From positions 282,369 to 346,368 of the forward strand of contig DF970690.1 of the NCBI GenBank assembly GCA_001270045.2: DNA of 64,000 nucleotides. The letters run 5' to 3'. The position numbers were made by a program, and so were the translations under genes. The stretch comes from Bacteroidales bacterium 6E (GTDB lineage: Bacteria; Bacteroidota; Bacteroidia; Bacteroidales; Prolixibacteraceae). The notes beneath the pieces were generated by a model. The model was not told the DNA's origin. It was given only the letters and a program-made list of their open reading frames with translations, and did not search any database. Below are positions 53,666 through 62,248 of the stretch, piece after piece (position 1 is the stretch's first letter; each line of letters begins with the position of its first letter).

Positions 53666-55222
53666 ATGAGACCGACCATGAACATTATCCTCGCCTTTGC
53701 CATTACGGCAGGCATATACCTTGCGTCATGCACCCCAAAACAAAATCTTGACCCTGTGGCCGAAACCATGGCAGGCAACGTTTCCGGAACCATCGACGAC
53801 GGGATTTACACCTTCAAGGGTATTCCCTATGCCAAGGCCGAAAGGTTCATGCCACCGCAGGATCCCGACACCTGGGAGGGCGTGCTCGAGTGCAACGACT
53901 TCAGTCCGGCAGCCCGGCAGATCGTACCCTGGATTCCCGATTCCGCACAGAACGAGAAAACCCTCTTCAGCGTGAATGTCTGGACACAGGGATTGGATGA
54001 CGGCAAGAAGCGCCCGGTGATGCTCTGGCTTCACGGAGGAGGCTTCCATGTGGGCAGCGGCAACGACCCAATGACGTACGGAAAGGCCATGGCCAAAAAG
54101 GGCGATGTGGTCTATGTATCGGTCAACCACCGCCTCAATATCCTCGGGTTTCTTGATTTGTCGGCCTGTGGCCCCCAATATGCCCAATCGGCCAACGTGG
54201 GCATGCTCGACATCGTGAAAGCGCTTGAATGGATCCAGAAAAACATTGAAAAGTTTGGCGGCAATCCTGCCGATGTCACCATCCTCGGCGAATCGGGAGG
54301 TGGCGGAAAGGTGGGCACCTTGATGTGCATGCCATCGGCCCAGGGAATGTTCCATAAGGCGATCATCATGAGCGGAACCTTGCTGAATGGCATGACCCGC
54401 GAAAAATCACAGACCCTCGGACTCGCAGTGCTCGACACCCTGGGACTCACAACTGAGGAAGCCGGTAAACTCGATACCATTCCTTACCTCGAACTTGTAA
54501 AAGCCGGAAACGATGCCATGGCAAAGATTTCAGGTCCCCGCACACCCGGAATGCGCATGATGTTCGGCTTCTCTCCCTCGGCCGATGGCGAAATCATGCT
54601 GCAACAGCCATTCAGTCCGGGCTTTGCCGACATGTCCAAAAATATCCCCCTCATGATTGGTTCCACCCTCAATGAGCTGATGGGCACCGCTTATGGCGAG
54701 AAGGAGCTTACCCTCGAACAAGCCAAAGAGCGGCTGCAGAAAATACATGGCGACAAAACCGACCAGTTTATCGAGGCTTACGCCAAAGCCTACCCTGATT
54801 ATACCCCGCAGGACCTCCTGTCCATCGATACCATGTTCAGGCCCTACACCATCCGGACAGCCGATGCATGGTCGGCAGAAAGCAATGCCCCCGTATATGC
54901 CTATCTGCTGACCTGGAAAAGTCCGGTGGATGACGCCTCCAGGGGCTCCTTCCACGGGCTCGACATACCGCTGGCCTTTTACAATGTAGACCTGAGGCCC
55001 GACTGGACCGGCAACGTAGAGGAAGCATGGGCAGTGTCGGACAAGATGAGCTCGGCATGGCTGAACTTCGTCAAGACCGGCAATCCAAACGTCGAGGGCG
55101 TACTTCCTGTCTGGGAACCCTACACCCGCGAAAACGGAGCCACCATGGTCTTCGACAACGAATGCCACATCGTCAACAACCACGACCGCGAACTGATGCA
55201 AATGATCGTCCCGCTGGATTGA
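53666..55222 (+). CDS. Type B carboxylesterase family lipoprotein
   Basis: Exported esterase of 518 residues. Lipobox near LASC (Cys about residue 22) anchors it in the envelope. The catalytic Ser lies in LGESGGGGK (family form GESAG), the oxyanion hole in HGGGFHVGSG, the acid near GSTLNELMG, and the His near the SFHGLDIPLAF segment. It could deacylate or demethylate sugars or polyphenols. It stands 230 bases after the DUF5009 gene, and an operator-like palindrome lies between. Start ATG at 53666; the one at 53678 is possible too. Reaction type is firm, substrate unknown. Confidence 0.9.
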   Translation: MRPTMNIILAFAITAGIYLASCTPKQNLDPVAETMAGNVSGTIDDGIYTFKGIPYAKAERFMPPQDPDTWEGVLECNDFSPAARQIVPWIPDSAQNEKTLFSVNVWTQGLDDGKKRPVMLWLHGGGFHVGSGNDPMTYGKAMAKKGDVVYVSVNHRLNILGFLDLSACGPQYAQSANVGMLDIVKALEWIQKNIEKFGGNPADVTILGESGGGGKVGTLMCMPSAQGMFHKAIIMSGTLLNGMTREKSQTLGLAVLDTLGLTTEEAGKLDTIPYLELVKAGNDAMAKISGPRTPGMRMMFGFSPSADGEIMLQQPFSPGFADMSKNIPLMIGSTLNELMGTAYGEKELTLEQAKERLQKIHGDKTDQFIEAYAKAYPDYTPQDLLSIDTMFRPYTIRTADAWSAESNAPVYAYLLTWKSPVDDASRGSFHGLDIPLAFYNVDLRPDWTGNVEEAWAVSDKMSSAWLNFVKTGNPNVEGVLPVWEPYTRENGATMVFDNECHIVNNHDRELMQMIVPLD

Positions 55223-55266
55223 TATGGGCGTTCACCACAGATTAAAAAATACCAAAGAAATTAAAG

Positions 55267-55292
55267 GGCACGCCTTGCGGCGTGCTTTTTTT
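55267..55292 (+). terminator. Intrinsic terminator of the carboxylesterase gene
   Basis: GCACGCC (55268-55274) pairs with GGCGTGC (55279-55285) and is followed by seven Ts. Confidence 0.88.
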
Positions 55293-55377
55293 GCCCACGA
55301 ATTTGCACGAATTAACACCAATGGCCTGCGAGGTCCTGCACTTCGTTTAGAATGACAACACCAGCACTTTATAGGAA

Positions 55378-55420
55378 GGGAGAGCACTGACGGCTGCGCC
55401 GTCAGTGCTCTCCCTCTTTT
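55378..55420. repeat. 17-bp perfect palindrome with GACGGC-TGC-GCCGTC core
   Basis: Arms 55378-55394 and 55398-55414 pair without mismatch around TGC; TCTTTTA follows. It comes 90 bases after a sufficient terminator and shares its core with the 53439 hairpin. Confidence 0.65.
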
Positions 55421-55539
55421 ATTTAAAGCCACCGCTGTCATGCTGAGTGTAACGAAGGACCTCATGGCCTGTTACCATTTCATCATGTTTTAATATATTC
55501 GGGAATGATTTTATCAAGTGCCATTTCCAATTTTGAAAC

Positions 55540-56517
55540 ATGAAAAGAATTGATTTTATACGATATGGATTGGGGGGAGCCTGTATGCTGTTGCTGCCCC
55601 CCGGGGTCAATGCATCGGGCAGCGGATCAGGTCAGCGGGTCAGGTTTGGCGTGGTAACCGATGTCCACAAAGACATCATGCACGATGCCGACGAGCGACT
55701 GCAGACATTTGTTGACAAGGCGTCGAAACAGAAGCTGGATTTCATTATCCAATTGGGTGACTTTTGCCGGCCGTACGCTGAAAATCGGGAATTCCTTGAC
55801 ATTTTCAACGGTTACCGGGGCACAAAGTACCACGTAATCGGGAACCACGATACGGATGGCGGATTTTCACGCCAACAGGTGGTTGAGTTTTGGGGAGCCG
55901 TCGGAAGGTATTATTCGTTCGACCTCAAGGGCCATCACTTTATCGTGCTCGACGGAAATAACCAGAATCCATCGCCCGGCAAGGCCACGGGATATGCCCG
56001 TTATATCGCCAAAGACCAGATCCGGTGGCTTGAAAACGATTTGGCGGCCACCCGGTTACCTTGCATCGTTTTCTCGCACCAGAGCCTCGAAAACGAGGAA
56101 GCGGGCATCGAAAACCAGGAAGAGGTCAGGGCAGTCCTCGAAAAAGCCAATGCCGATGCCGGAAGCCATAAGGTGCTGGCCTGTTTCAGCGGACACCATC
56201 ACACCGACTATGCCTGCCAGATCAATGGCATCTCGTATATCCAGATCAACAGCATGTCGTACAGCTGGCTGGGCGAAGATTACCAAACCGTTCTCTACGG
56301 CAAGGAGATTGACGAAAAATACCCCTGGATAAAATATACCGCTCCTTACGAAAAACCGCTGTATGCCTTTGTAACGCTCAACGACAGGAAGATTGAGGTT
56401 GAGGGGGTCAGAAGCCGGTTCGTTGGACCGGCACCTGATGAGATGGGATTTCCGGAGCAGCCCGAAAACAGCCCTGTCGTACCTTTCATTTCCAATCGGA
56501 CAATCATCATCCAATAA
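55540..56517 (+). CDS. Exported metallophosphoesterase (calcineurin-like)
   Basis: 325 residues. An N-terminal signal-like stretch (KRIDFIRYGLGGACMLLLPPGVNA, weakly Tat-like with KR in place of RR) is followed by the calcineurin-like metal-binding motifs: FGVVTDVHKD (about residue 34), LGDFCRP, GNHDTDGG, SHQSLEN and GHHHTDYA. These give the two-metal site of phosphomonoesterases/diesterases such as PhoD-like or Icc-like enzymes. Probably periplasmic and Tat-exported with metals bound. It begins soon after the palindromes, and the E2-domain gene follows after 70 bases; a functional link is not evident. Confidence 0.88.
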   Translation: MKRIDFIRYGLGGACMLLLPPGVNASGSGSGQRVRFGVVTDVHKDIMHDADERLQTFVDKASKQKLDFIIQLGDFCRPYAENREFLDIFNGYRGTKYHVIGNHDTDGGFSRQQVVEFWGAVGRYYSFDLKGHHFIVLDGNNQNPSPGKATGYARYIAKDQIRWLENDLAATRLPCIVFSHQSLENEEAGIENQEEVRAVLEKANADAGSHKVLACFSGHHHTDYACQINGISYIQINSMSYSWLGEDYQTVLYGKEIDEKYPWIKYTAPYEKPLYAFVTLNDRKIEVEGVRSRFVGPAPDEMGFPEQPENSPVVPFISNRTIIIQ

Positions 56518-56588
56518 CATCCATAAATGGAACATATAAAAAACAGCGTATCATTCTGATATTGTCGACCCCACCCTACCAAAACCAT

Positions 56589-57383
56589 ATGACAAACCAA
56601 ACCATGAACAACCATCAGATCCGGGAATTCCCGGCAGGCAGGCTGGCCACCATCGATGTGTGTGCCATTGGCCGGCAAAAGCACCACGTTACGGCCATGA
56701 TCGAACTCGACGTTACAGGGATCCGCGACCAAATCAGGCAGCGCCGCAAGAACGGACACCTGTCCTTTACGGGATGGCTGACGCAGGTGATCGGCCATAC
56801 CATCGCCCAGCACCCCGAAGTGGCCTCCTTCCGGACCGGCAAAAGGAAGCTGATGCTCTTCAAAGACGTGAATGTGTCGATGGTGATCGAAAAACTGGTC
56901 GAGGGGAAACGCGTGCCCATCCCGCTGGTCATTGAACAGGCCGACAAGCGCACGGCCCAGTCCATCACGCAACAGATCAGCGAAGCGAAAGAAAAAGCCA
57001 TGGACAAGGGCGATTTGGTGCTTCACAAGCGTTCCGACCGTCTCGAGAAACTCTACACCCGGCTGCCCGGATTCGCCAGGAGGGCCGTTTGGAGATACAT
57101 CCTGAGCCATCCCGGCATTGCCTACCCCAAAATGGGCAATGTGGCCATCACCTCCCTGGGAATGATCGGAAATGTAAAGGGATGGTTCATCCCCATTTCG
57201 GTGCACCCCATCTGTTTCGGCATTGGCAACATCGTCAGGAAACCGGGCGTCATCAATAATGTGGTCGAAATCAGGGAGATCCTCCACATGACCATCCTCA
57301 TCGACCACGACGTGGCGGATGGCGCCCCCATGACACGGTTCCTGCACGACCTGGCCCGAAAGGTGGAGATGGGGGTAATGTAG
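56589..57383 (+). CDS. Stand-alone 2-oxoacid dehydrogenase acyltransferase (E2 catalytic domain) protein
   Basis: 264 residues holding only the E2/chloramphenicol acetyltransferase-like catalytic fold. The His-Asp motif is DHDVADGAPMTRF (about residues 237-249), with a preceding MGNVAITSLGM in place of the usual GTFTISNLG. There is no lipoyl or E1/E3-binding domain. The start is ATG 56589 (or 56604) rather than 56562, which is a TTG. Such proteins are widespread in Bacteroidota and have an unknown acyl acceptor. It lies 70 bases after the metallophosphoesterase and is followed by tandem repeats. Confidence 0.83.
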   Translation: MTNQTMNNHQIREFPAGRLATIDVCAIGRQKHHVTAMIELDVTGIRDQIRQRRKNGHLSFTGWLTQVIGHTIAQHPEVASFRTGKRKLMLFKDVNVSMVIEKLVEGKRVPIPLVIEQADKRTAQSITQQISEAKEKAMDKGDLVLHKRSDRLEKLYTRLPGFARRAVWRYILSHPGIAYPKMGNVAITSLGMIGNVKGWFIPISVHPICFGIGNIVRKPGVINNVVEIREILHMTILIDHDVADGAPMTRFLHDLARKVEMGVM

Positions 57384-57515
57384 AGACGCCCAAATTGGGC
57401 ATCTGTCAATAGACGCCAAATTTGTTGCAGAAACCCAGGTTGTTTCAGAGACGCCCAGGTTGTTTCAGAGACGCCCAGGTTGTTTCAGAGACGCCCAGGT
57501 TGGGCGTCTCTACGG
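57383..57515. repeat. Tandem and palindromic repeat array with AGACGCCCAGGTTGTTTCAG unit
   Basis: A 20-base unit occurs as a partial copy (57433-57448) then two full copies and a last copy fused to the palindrome GAGACGCCCAGG..TTGGGCGTCTC (ending about 57512). A related palindrome AGAGACGCCCAAATTGGGCATCT lies at the left end. No cas genes and no variable spacers, so this is not CRISPR. Confidence 0.7.
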
Positions 57516-57643
57516 CGTTACCGCGTTGATCCAACGACCATCATTTAAACAAAGGGCATGTCCTTTCCCTACAATCCGTTTCCCAATCGTTTTTTTAATT
57601 TGTGGCTATCCGTGTAATCTGTGGTGAACCCTGCCAATCGTAT

Positions 57644-58396
57644 TTATTTCATTTTCGCCCGTTCCTCCAATTGGCTGATGTACGTTTCCAAAAATTCATC
57701 AATGGGGACCCTGGGGTGGTTTTCGTATATATCCACAAACTGGCTCATCTGAAAGTACCCATATTTTTCGGGTTGGGGGCCCAATTCCCAGTAATGTTCG
57801 TTAAACCAGGCAATGCGGTCTTCGACATCGCTGGGGATCGGGTCGGGCACCTTGGCCAGGAATGCCTTCGCATAACGGTAGCATTTCTCCAGTCCGGCCG
57901 TTTTGCCCACGCTGTGCCAGTAATTCATGGCGATCATGTTGACGTCGAACTCCTCGCCGTACATAGCTTTCGGGTCCGACAAACCGTATGCGGCCACGAG
58001 TCCATGTCCCAATTCGTGGGCTATATAAAATCCGTTAAAGAAAGCGGCAAAAAACTGTCTGGCATCATCTTCACTGTCCGAATAGGTATTAAAAAAGGCT
58101 TTGTGTTCATCGGGAAGCTGATGGTAGAGTGAAGTAACCACGTTCTTGCTCTTTGGGGCATAATACACCATGCCGGGCGTTGTATACACCACAAACCCGA
58201 CATTAAATCCCAGTCCGGGCCTGATGCGGTTCACCCTTTCATTGAAATCGGCCACCATAGGTTTTGCGTCCCGGGCCAGCGATGCCGAATCGGCAAACAA
58301 CGTAAACAGGTTATTGTGGGCTTGTGTAACCTGTTGCGCATAACCGGTGTAAAAGAACATCATTGCGAAAACCGATAGAAGGAAGGACTTTTTCAT
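57644..58396 (-). CDS. Exported protein with HEXXH zinc-metalloprotease-like motif
   Basis: 250 residues with a signal peptide (MKKSFLLSVFAMMFFYTGYAQ). A helix carries FYIAHELGHGLVAAYG (about residues 132-147), the HEXXH zinc motif, followed 20 residues on by YGEEFDVNMIAMNYW, whose Glu could be the third ligand of a gluzincin-type site. The rest has no recognised family. Start ATG at 58396 is preferred, as it begins the signal peptide. Could be a periplasmic peptidase or a non-catalytic relative. Its upstream region is crowded with palindromic repeats. Confidence 0.7.
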   Translation of the reverse strand: MKKSFLLSVFAMMFFYTGYAQQVTQAHNNLFTLFADSASLARDAKPMVADFNERVNRIRPGLGFNVGFVVYTTPGMVYYAPKSKNVVTSLYHQLPDEHKAFFNTYSDSEDDARQFFAAFFNGFYIAHELGHGLVAAYGLSDPKAMYGEEFDVNMIAMNYWHSVGKTAGLEKCYRYAKAFLAKVPDPIPSDVEDRIAWFNEHYWELGPQPEKYGYFQMSQFVDIYENHPRVPIDEFLETYISQLEERAKMK

Positions 58397-58414
58397 GGTT
58401 TCAAGATTTGACAT

Positions 58415-58650
58415 TTGTACTGATTCATAAAAGACTCGCTAAGCATGGTTGGTCTGTTGGCCAGTTTCGGTTTGCGGATTACGACCTGTTGAACATCAAT
58501 ACATTAACAGCCGAATGAATGTTTGGTTCAGCCTAAGGATGACATCTTTTCCGTAGATGAATGTAACGAGAGGATGACATCTTTTCCGTAGAGGTACTCA
58601 GCGAAAAGATGTTATCCTTTTATTATTTCTAGGATCATATACCATAAACC
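58415..58650. other. Repeat-rich gap upstream of the VOC pseudogene
   Basis: No gene. It contains the compound element B at 58535-58621 (two direct copies of AGGATGACATCTTTTCCGTAGA plus an inverted copy), listed separately. Confidence 0.6.
58535..58621. repeat. Compound palindromic element A, extended copy
   Basis: Direct copies at 58536-58557 and 58571-58592 of AGGATGACATCTTTTCCGTAGA are followed by an inverted copy AAAAGATGTTATCCTTTT at 58604-58621. A TGTAACGAG spacer resembles CAACGAG in copies 1 and 2. It looks like a nested or partly duplicated form of element A. Confidence 0.65.
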
Positions 58651-58857
58651 ATGAAACCCATCATTGACCATATCCAGATTACCGTAAAAGATGACATCTT
58701 TTACCGATGACAAATACAACGAGAAGATGTCATCTTTTCTCATCCCGTGCCCATCCTTGGATTTGACATCAACCGGAAAGTGACCGCATATATCGCGGAG
58801 CACGATTTTCATGTGATCGAGTATACTCACGAACTATTGAAACACTTTCATCTTTGA
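58651..58857 (+). pseudogene. Interrupted and truncated VOC/glyoxalase-family gene
   Basis: The ATG at 58651 begins MKPIIDHIQITVKD, the N-terminus of a vicinal-oxygen-chelate (glyoxalase/bleomycin-resistance) domain with its metal-ligand His. The frame then runs into palindromic element A (58686-58738) and hits a stop after DIFYR. Beyond the element the same kind of protein resumes as PILGFDINRKVTAYIAEHDF (in part) and HVIEYTHELLKHFHL, ending in TGA at 58855. Roughly 10-15 residues between the halves are missing and the C-terminal ~80-90 residues of a normal domain are absent. It is a non-functional remnant, split by a repeat. Confidence 0.75.
58686..58738. repeat. Palindromic element A, copy 2, inserted in the VOC gene
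   Basis: AAAAGATGACATCTTTT (58686-58702) and AGAAGATGTCATCTTTT (58722-58738) flank the spacer ACCGATGACAAATACAACG. The same architecture and almost the same spacer occur at 49505-49556. Confidence 0.75.
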
Positions 58858-58890
58858 AAAAGGGTCAAACCATAAATAGTTCGACCCTCA
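58856..58890 (-). terminator. Terminator of the DUF5107 gene
   Basis: On the minus strand GGGTCGAAC pairs with GTTTGACCC (one mismatch), then TTTTT follows. It lies 45 bases after the DUF5107 stop and at the junction with the repeat-rich DNA. Confidence 0.75.
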
Positions 58891-58933
58891 GTAATTATAC
58901 TTATAAATCTACTGCGAAACAGATTCGAAAAAA

Positions 58934-61900
58934 CTATAAGCTATCAAAAAGTTCCATAATTTTTAAGTGTATTACTGCTCCAATAAATGACTTGTCCATT
59001 TTGACTACCGCATTTAGATATTTTTTTGCCTCTTCTTTTTCGCCTAATCCCATTTTCCCCAAGCCTTGAAGATATGTGCAGTTTATTTTATTGCGTAGGT
59101 TAATATCCAAATCCCATATTAACATATCAGGAAGTGATACTGCGAAATAGTCGATTTGAATAGAGTCATTGATATGTCTTTCCCCAAAGTCATAAAGCAT
59201 GTTGAATTTCTCAATAGCTTCAGAATTTCTTCCAAGCCTTTGAAGAGAAAATCCCTGATACAATATCGAATCCGGATTTTGGTCATTATAATAGACTGCA
59301 ACGGCTGGTTCTTTCAGCCCAAATGAAGCTTTTTCCCAATATCCATTGGCCTTTTCGATTTCACCTAGTCTTTCGTACGACAAGCCAAGCCAAAAGTCAA
59401 TATCGTTTTCATGCTTCCCAAACAATTTCCCTTCACCCAAATTCTCAGGATATATTTTTGCCTTTTCTAAAAGACGGATTGCTTTTAAATAGTCTTCACT
59501 TGAGAATGAATATTTTGCCAATTCAATTAAGGATAAAACATATTGACCTGCAACTTTACCTTCACCGCCTTCCCAAGGATGGAACTTCCTTTCCATTATG
59601 AGATCATACGCCTTTTGGTGATCTCCCAAAATATTATACAATGTCAACCTTTCGAGATATAAATCATCTCGTTGGTCAACTAAATCTGAATATTTTTCCA
59701 ATTTTTCAAGTCGCCTTGAAGGCTCATAATTCATTCTCTTATGGAGCTGATCTAACTCAAATAATACACGGGCATCCGTATCGTCAAGCATAAATGCAGA
59801 TTCAAGGTCATTAAGGGCTTTTGGAATATCGTGTAATTTATTAAAATACGCCAATGCCAGATTTCGTCTTGTAGTAGGGAAACGATCATTTAATTTCTTT
59901 GAGTTTTCCCAACATCTTATGGCTTCTTCATAGTTCCTTCCGTCATACCAATAATTCCCCAAGTAATACCATGCCTTAAAATCTTTGGGATTTCTTTTAC
60001 ATGCCCAGTATAAAACATTTTGTGCCTCAATTTGATTTGGGAAACAATAATCAGGGGGTAAATCAGCAGCTTCCTTTAATAATAAATCAGCAACTTCCTC
60101 CTCTCCATTATTGAATAGGTACCAACTGTAATAGTATAATGCCATTGGATAGGTTGAGGCATCCTGTGCATTCAAACCAATATTAAGAAACTGTATTGCC
60201 TCTCCAAATAATCCAGCATATGCATAATCCAAAGAGAATTCGATATAATTATGAATATTTGACCGAATCAATGTATTGAGTTCTTGTTTGGCAGTTTCTG
60301 TAAAGCCAGCAATAATCACTTTTTCAAACAATACACCAAAATTGAATTTGTCAAGCTCAAGTGACTTACTGATGTACTCCTTTAATTCAATGGATCGTTT
60401 AAGCTTTCTGAGCAATATAACTTTAATATGTCTGGCCCTATGATTAAGGTTGTTTCTCAACAATGACCTGTCAATTAACTCCATGGCTTCATCCCATTTC
60501 TCTTTCCTCATTTCAAGCCTTGCCAGCTGAAATAGGCCCGCATCTTGCCAGGAGGCATTCCATATGGATTTGTAAAATGCGTCGTACGCTTTGTCATGGA
60601 ATCCTTGATAAAGCAACGACATACCAAGGTTATAAAAAGGCTCACCATCCTTAGGGTTGGGATTCCTTTCAACCAATGTGCTTATCGCCCGTCGAAAATA
60701 ATATTCTGATTTTATGAATTGACCTCTCCGTAAGTACCATAAGCCAAGTGCATTATTACAACGACTATCCTTTTCATCCCGCTTCAACGCTTCTTCGTAA
60801 TATATTCGTGGATCATAAGTGGCATGTCGATATTGTTCCAGATGCAAGCCTGTCAGGTATAACTGTTCATTACTCTCGATAAACGCAGGGTCTAATGCCG
60901 CCTTGGCAATATTTGGCAATTCCTTTTCATTGTTTGGATCAGGATGCCAGTCAATTAAGATCTTGCCATTTTCAGTTTTTATTACCAAGTATAGATTTTC
61001 ACAATTAACGTCCTGAGGCAATAAAACTGTTTTTTCATAGGATAATTTTGGACTAAAATCAAATGTGTCACTGAACAGCAAATCTTGACCAACAAAGAGT
61101 TCAATCTTACTAGATATATATGTTGCAGTAGTATAGATTTTAATTAAGCCAAAATCTTCTTCAATCTCAAAGTTCAAAATTGCTTCCTTTGAAGCATTTT
61201 TTACAAGACCAACGTCCCGATAAGGCATAAAATATTGACTAAATGTTTTTTCTTCACCAGGTGAAAGCCATGAAAAGTCAGGTTGGTTGTCAGTATACAC
61301 ACCACACATTATTTCAATGTAAGGTCCATCTTCATCTGTGAGGTTTCTATTCCAGGCGTTGCCAAAATCTCCATTTCCCCAAGTCCATTGCTTTTTCCCA
61401 GGTGAAATATGATGATTCGCAACATGAAGCAAACCACACTTTGTATCATGTTCATATCCTCCAATAAAATCATATTTTGAGGAAATTGCCATATACGATG
61501 TTGGCACCGGAATATTCTTGTATTGTGAAATGTCAGTCCCTGGTGAATAATCAACTTTGTAATAAGATCCCTTGGCAATAGGAAATTCCGAAACGTCCCT
61601 TTTCCCATGATCAAATACCGCGTGTACATCTGGAGGAAAGACGGATTGATAATATTCATTTACTTTAACCGCAGGATTTGCCCACCACAGGAATGTTTGG
61701 GAATGGTTTGTCCGATTGAATATCTTTACTTTTACCTCCAGGTATGATTTATCCTTATACAGTGTGAATCCGGTCATACCTCTGGTTCGAAACATGCGTT
61801 CAACCTCGCTGCACCAAACAGTGATACTACCATCTTCCATTTCGTCAATATAAGAGTCAACTGGCAAGAATGTAGAAGGTCTATGATGTTGTGGCCAATT

Positions 61901-62248
61901 AAATTCAATACCTCCCGAAATCCACAATCCCGTCAAGCCGACGAGTGCTGGTTTAATAACTTGGTTATAATATACAAAATGCCTTTCTTTAGTTTTATCG
62001 TAGGCCATTTGTATTCGTCCTCCAAGTTCTGGAAGGATCATAATTTTAAGATAATCATTCTCTAAAAATATGGCATTCCATTCCTTCATTATTCTATCAT
62101 CAGTAATCTTCTCAACTACCGGATAGGGGTATACAACTCCACTACTCCCCTGGTAAACTCGTTTTTCAAGGAACATGGGATTCTTTTCTGGTAATCCATA
62201 TCCATACGTTGGTAATAATACCTTTTCTTTCCAAGCTCTAACATTCAT
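58934..62248 (-). CDS. DUF5107 domain protein with long TPR array
   Basis: Large protein of 1104 residues without a signal peptide. The N-terminal half (about 1-430) is a DUF5107 beta-sandwich resembling aldose-epimerase/galactose-mutarotase folds; segments ILPELGGRIQMAYDKT and WISGGIEFNWPQHHRPSTF are the clearest. From about residue 440 the rest is a tetratricopeptide array (YYEEALKRDEKDSRCNNALGLWYLRRGQ as the first repeats). It may bind or epimerise sugars in the cytoplasm while scaffolding. It overlaps the MFS sugar transporter by four bases, which points to intracellular sugar metabolism. Its A+T content is visibly higher than that of the left part of the window. Confidence 0.85.
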   Translation of the reverse strand: MNVRAWKEKVLLPTYGYGLPEKNPMFLEKRVYQGSSGVVYPYPVVEKITDDRIMKEWNAIFLENDYLKIMILPELGGRIQMAYDKTKERHFVYYNQVIKPALVGLTGLWISGGIEFNWPQHHRPSTFLPVDSYIDEMEDGSITVWCSEVERMFRTRGMTGFTLYKDKSYLEVKVKIFNRTNHSQTFLWWANPAVKVNEYYQSVFPPDVHAVFDHGKRDVSEFPIAKGSYYKVDYSPGTDISQYKNIPVPTSYMAISSKYDFIGGYEHDTKCGLLHVANHHISPGKKQWTWGNGDFGNAWNRNLTDEDGPYIEIMCGVYTDNQPDFSWLSPGEEKTFSQYFMPYRDVGLVKNASKEAILNFEIEEDFGLIKIYTTATYISSKIELFVGQDLLFSDTFDFSPKLSYEKTVLLPQDVNCENLYLVIKTENGKILIDWHPDPNNEKELPNIAKAALDPAFIESNEQLYLTGLHLEQYRHATYDPRIYYEEALKRDEKDSRCNNALGLWYLRRGQFIKSEYYFRRAISTLVERNPNPKDGEPFYNLGMSLLYQGFHDKAYDAFYKSIWNASWQDAGLFQLARLEMRKEKWDEAMELIDRSLLRNNLNHRARHIKVILLRKLKRSIELKEYISKSLELDKFNFGVLFEKVIIAGFTETAKQELNTLIRSNIHNYIEFSLDYAYAGLFGEAIQFLNIGLNAQDASTYPMALYYYSWYLFNNGEEEVADLLLKEAADLPPDYCFPNQIEAQNVLYWACKRNPKDFKAWYYLGNYWYDGRNYEEAIRCWENSKKLNDRFPTTRRNLALAYFNKLHDIPKALNDLESAFMLDDTDARVLFELDQLHKRMNYEPSRRLEKLEKYSDLVDQRDDLYLERLTLYNILGDHQKAYDLIMERKFHPWEGGEGKVAGQYVLSLIELAKYSFSSEDYLKAIRLLEKAKIYPENLGEGKLFGKHENDIDFWLGLSYERLGEIEKANGYWEKASFGLKEPAVAVYYNDQNPDSILYQGFSLQRLGRNSEAIEKFNMLYDFGERHINDSIQIDYFAVSLPDMLIWDLDINLRNKINCTYLQGLGKMGLGEKEEAKKYLNAVVKMDKSFIGAVIHLKIMELFDSL

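Larger units (their letters stand above)
55223..55539. other. Intergenic region with two hairpins
   Basis: About 317 bases without a gene. It contains a standard terminator at 55267-55292 and a second, very strong hairpin at 55378-55420, both listed separately. The remaining sequence is not recognisable. Confidence 0.5.

Noticed and set aside
56346-57419. 357-residue minus-strand frame
   Set aside because: Opposite the E2-domain gene and the end of the phosphoesterase; composition of a shadow frame.
57383-57515. CRISPR array
   Set aside because: The repeat units are contiguous, without unique spacers, and no cas genes occur in the window.
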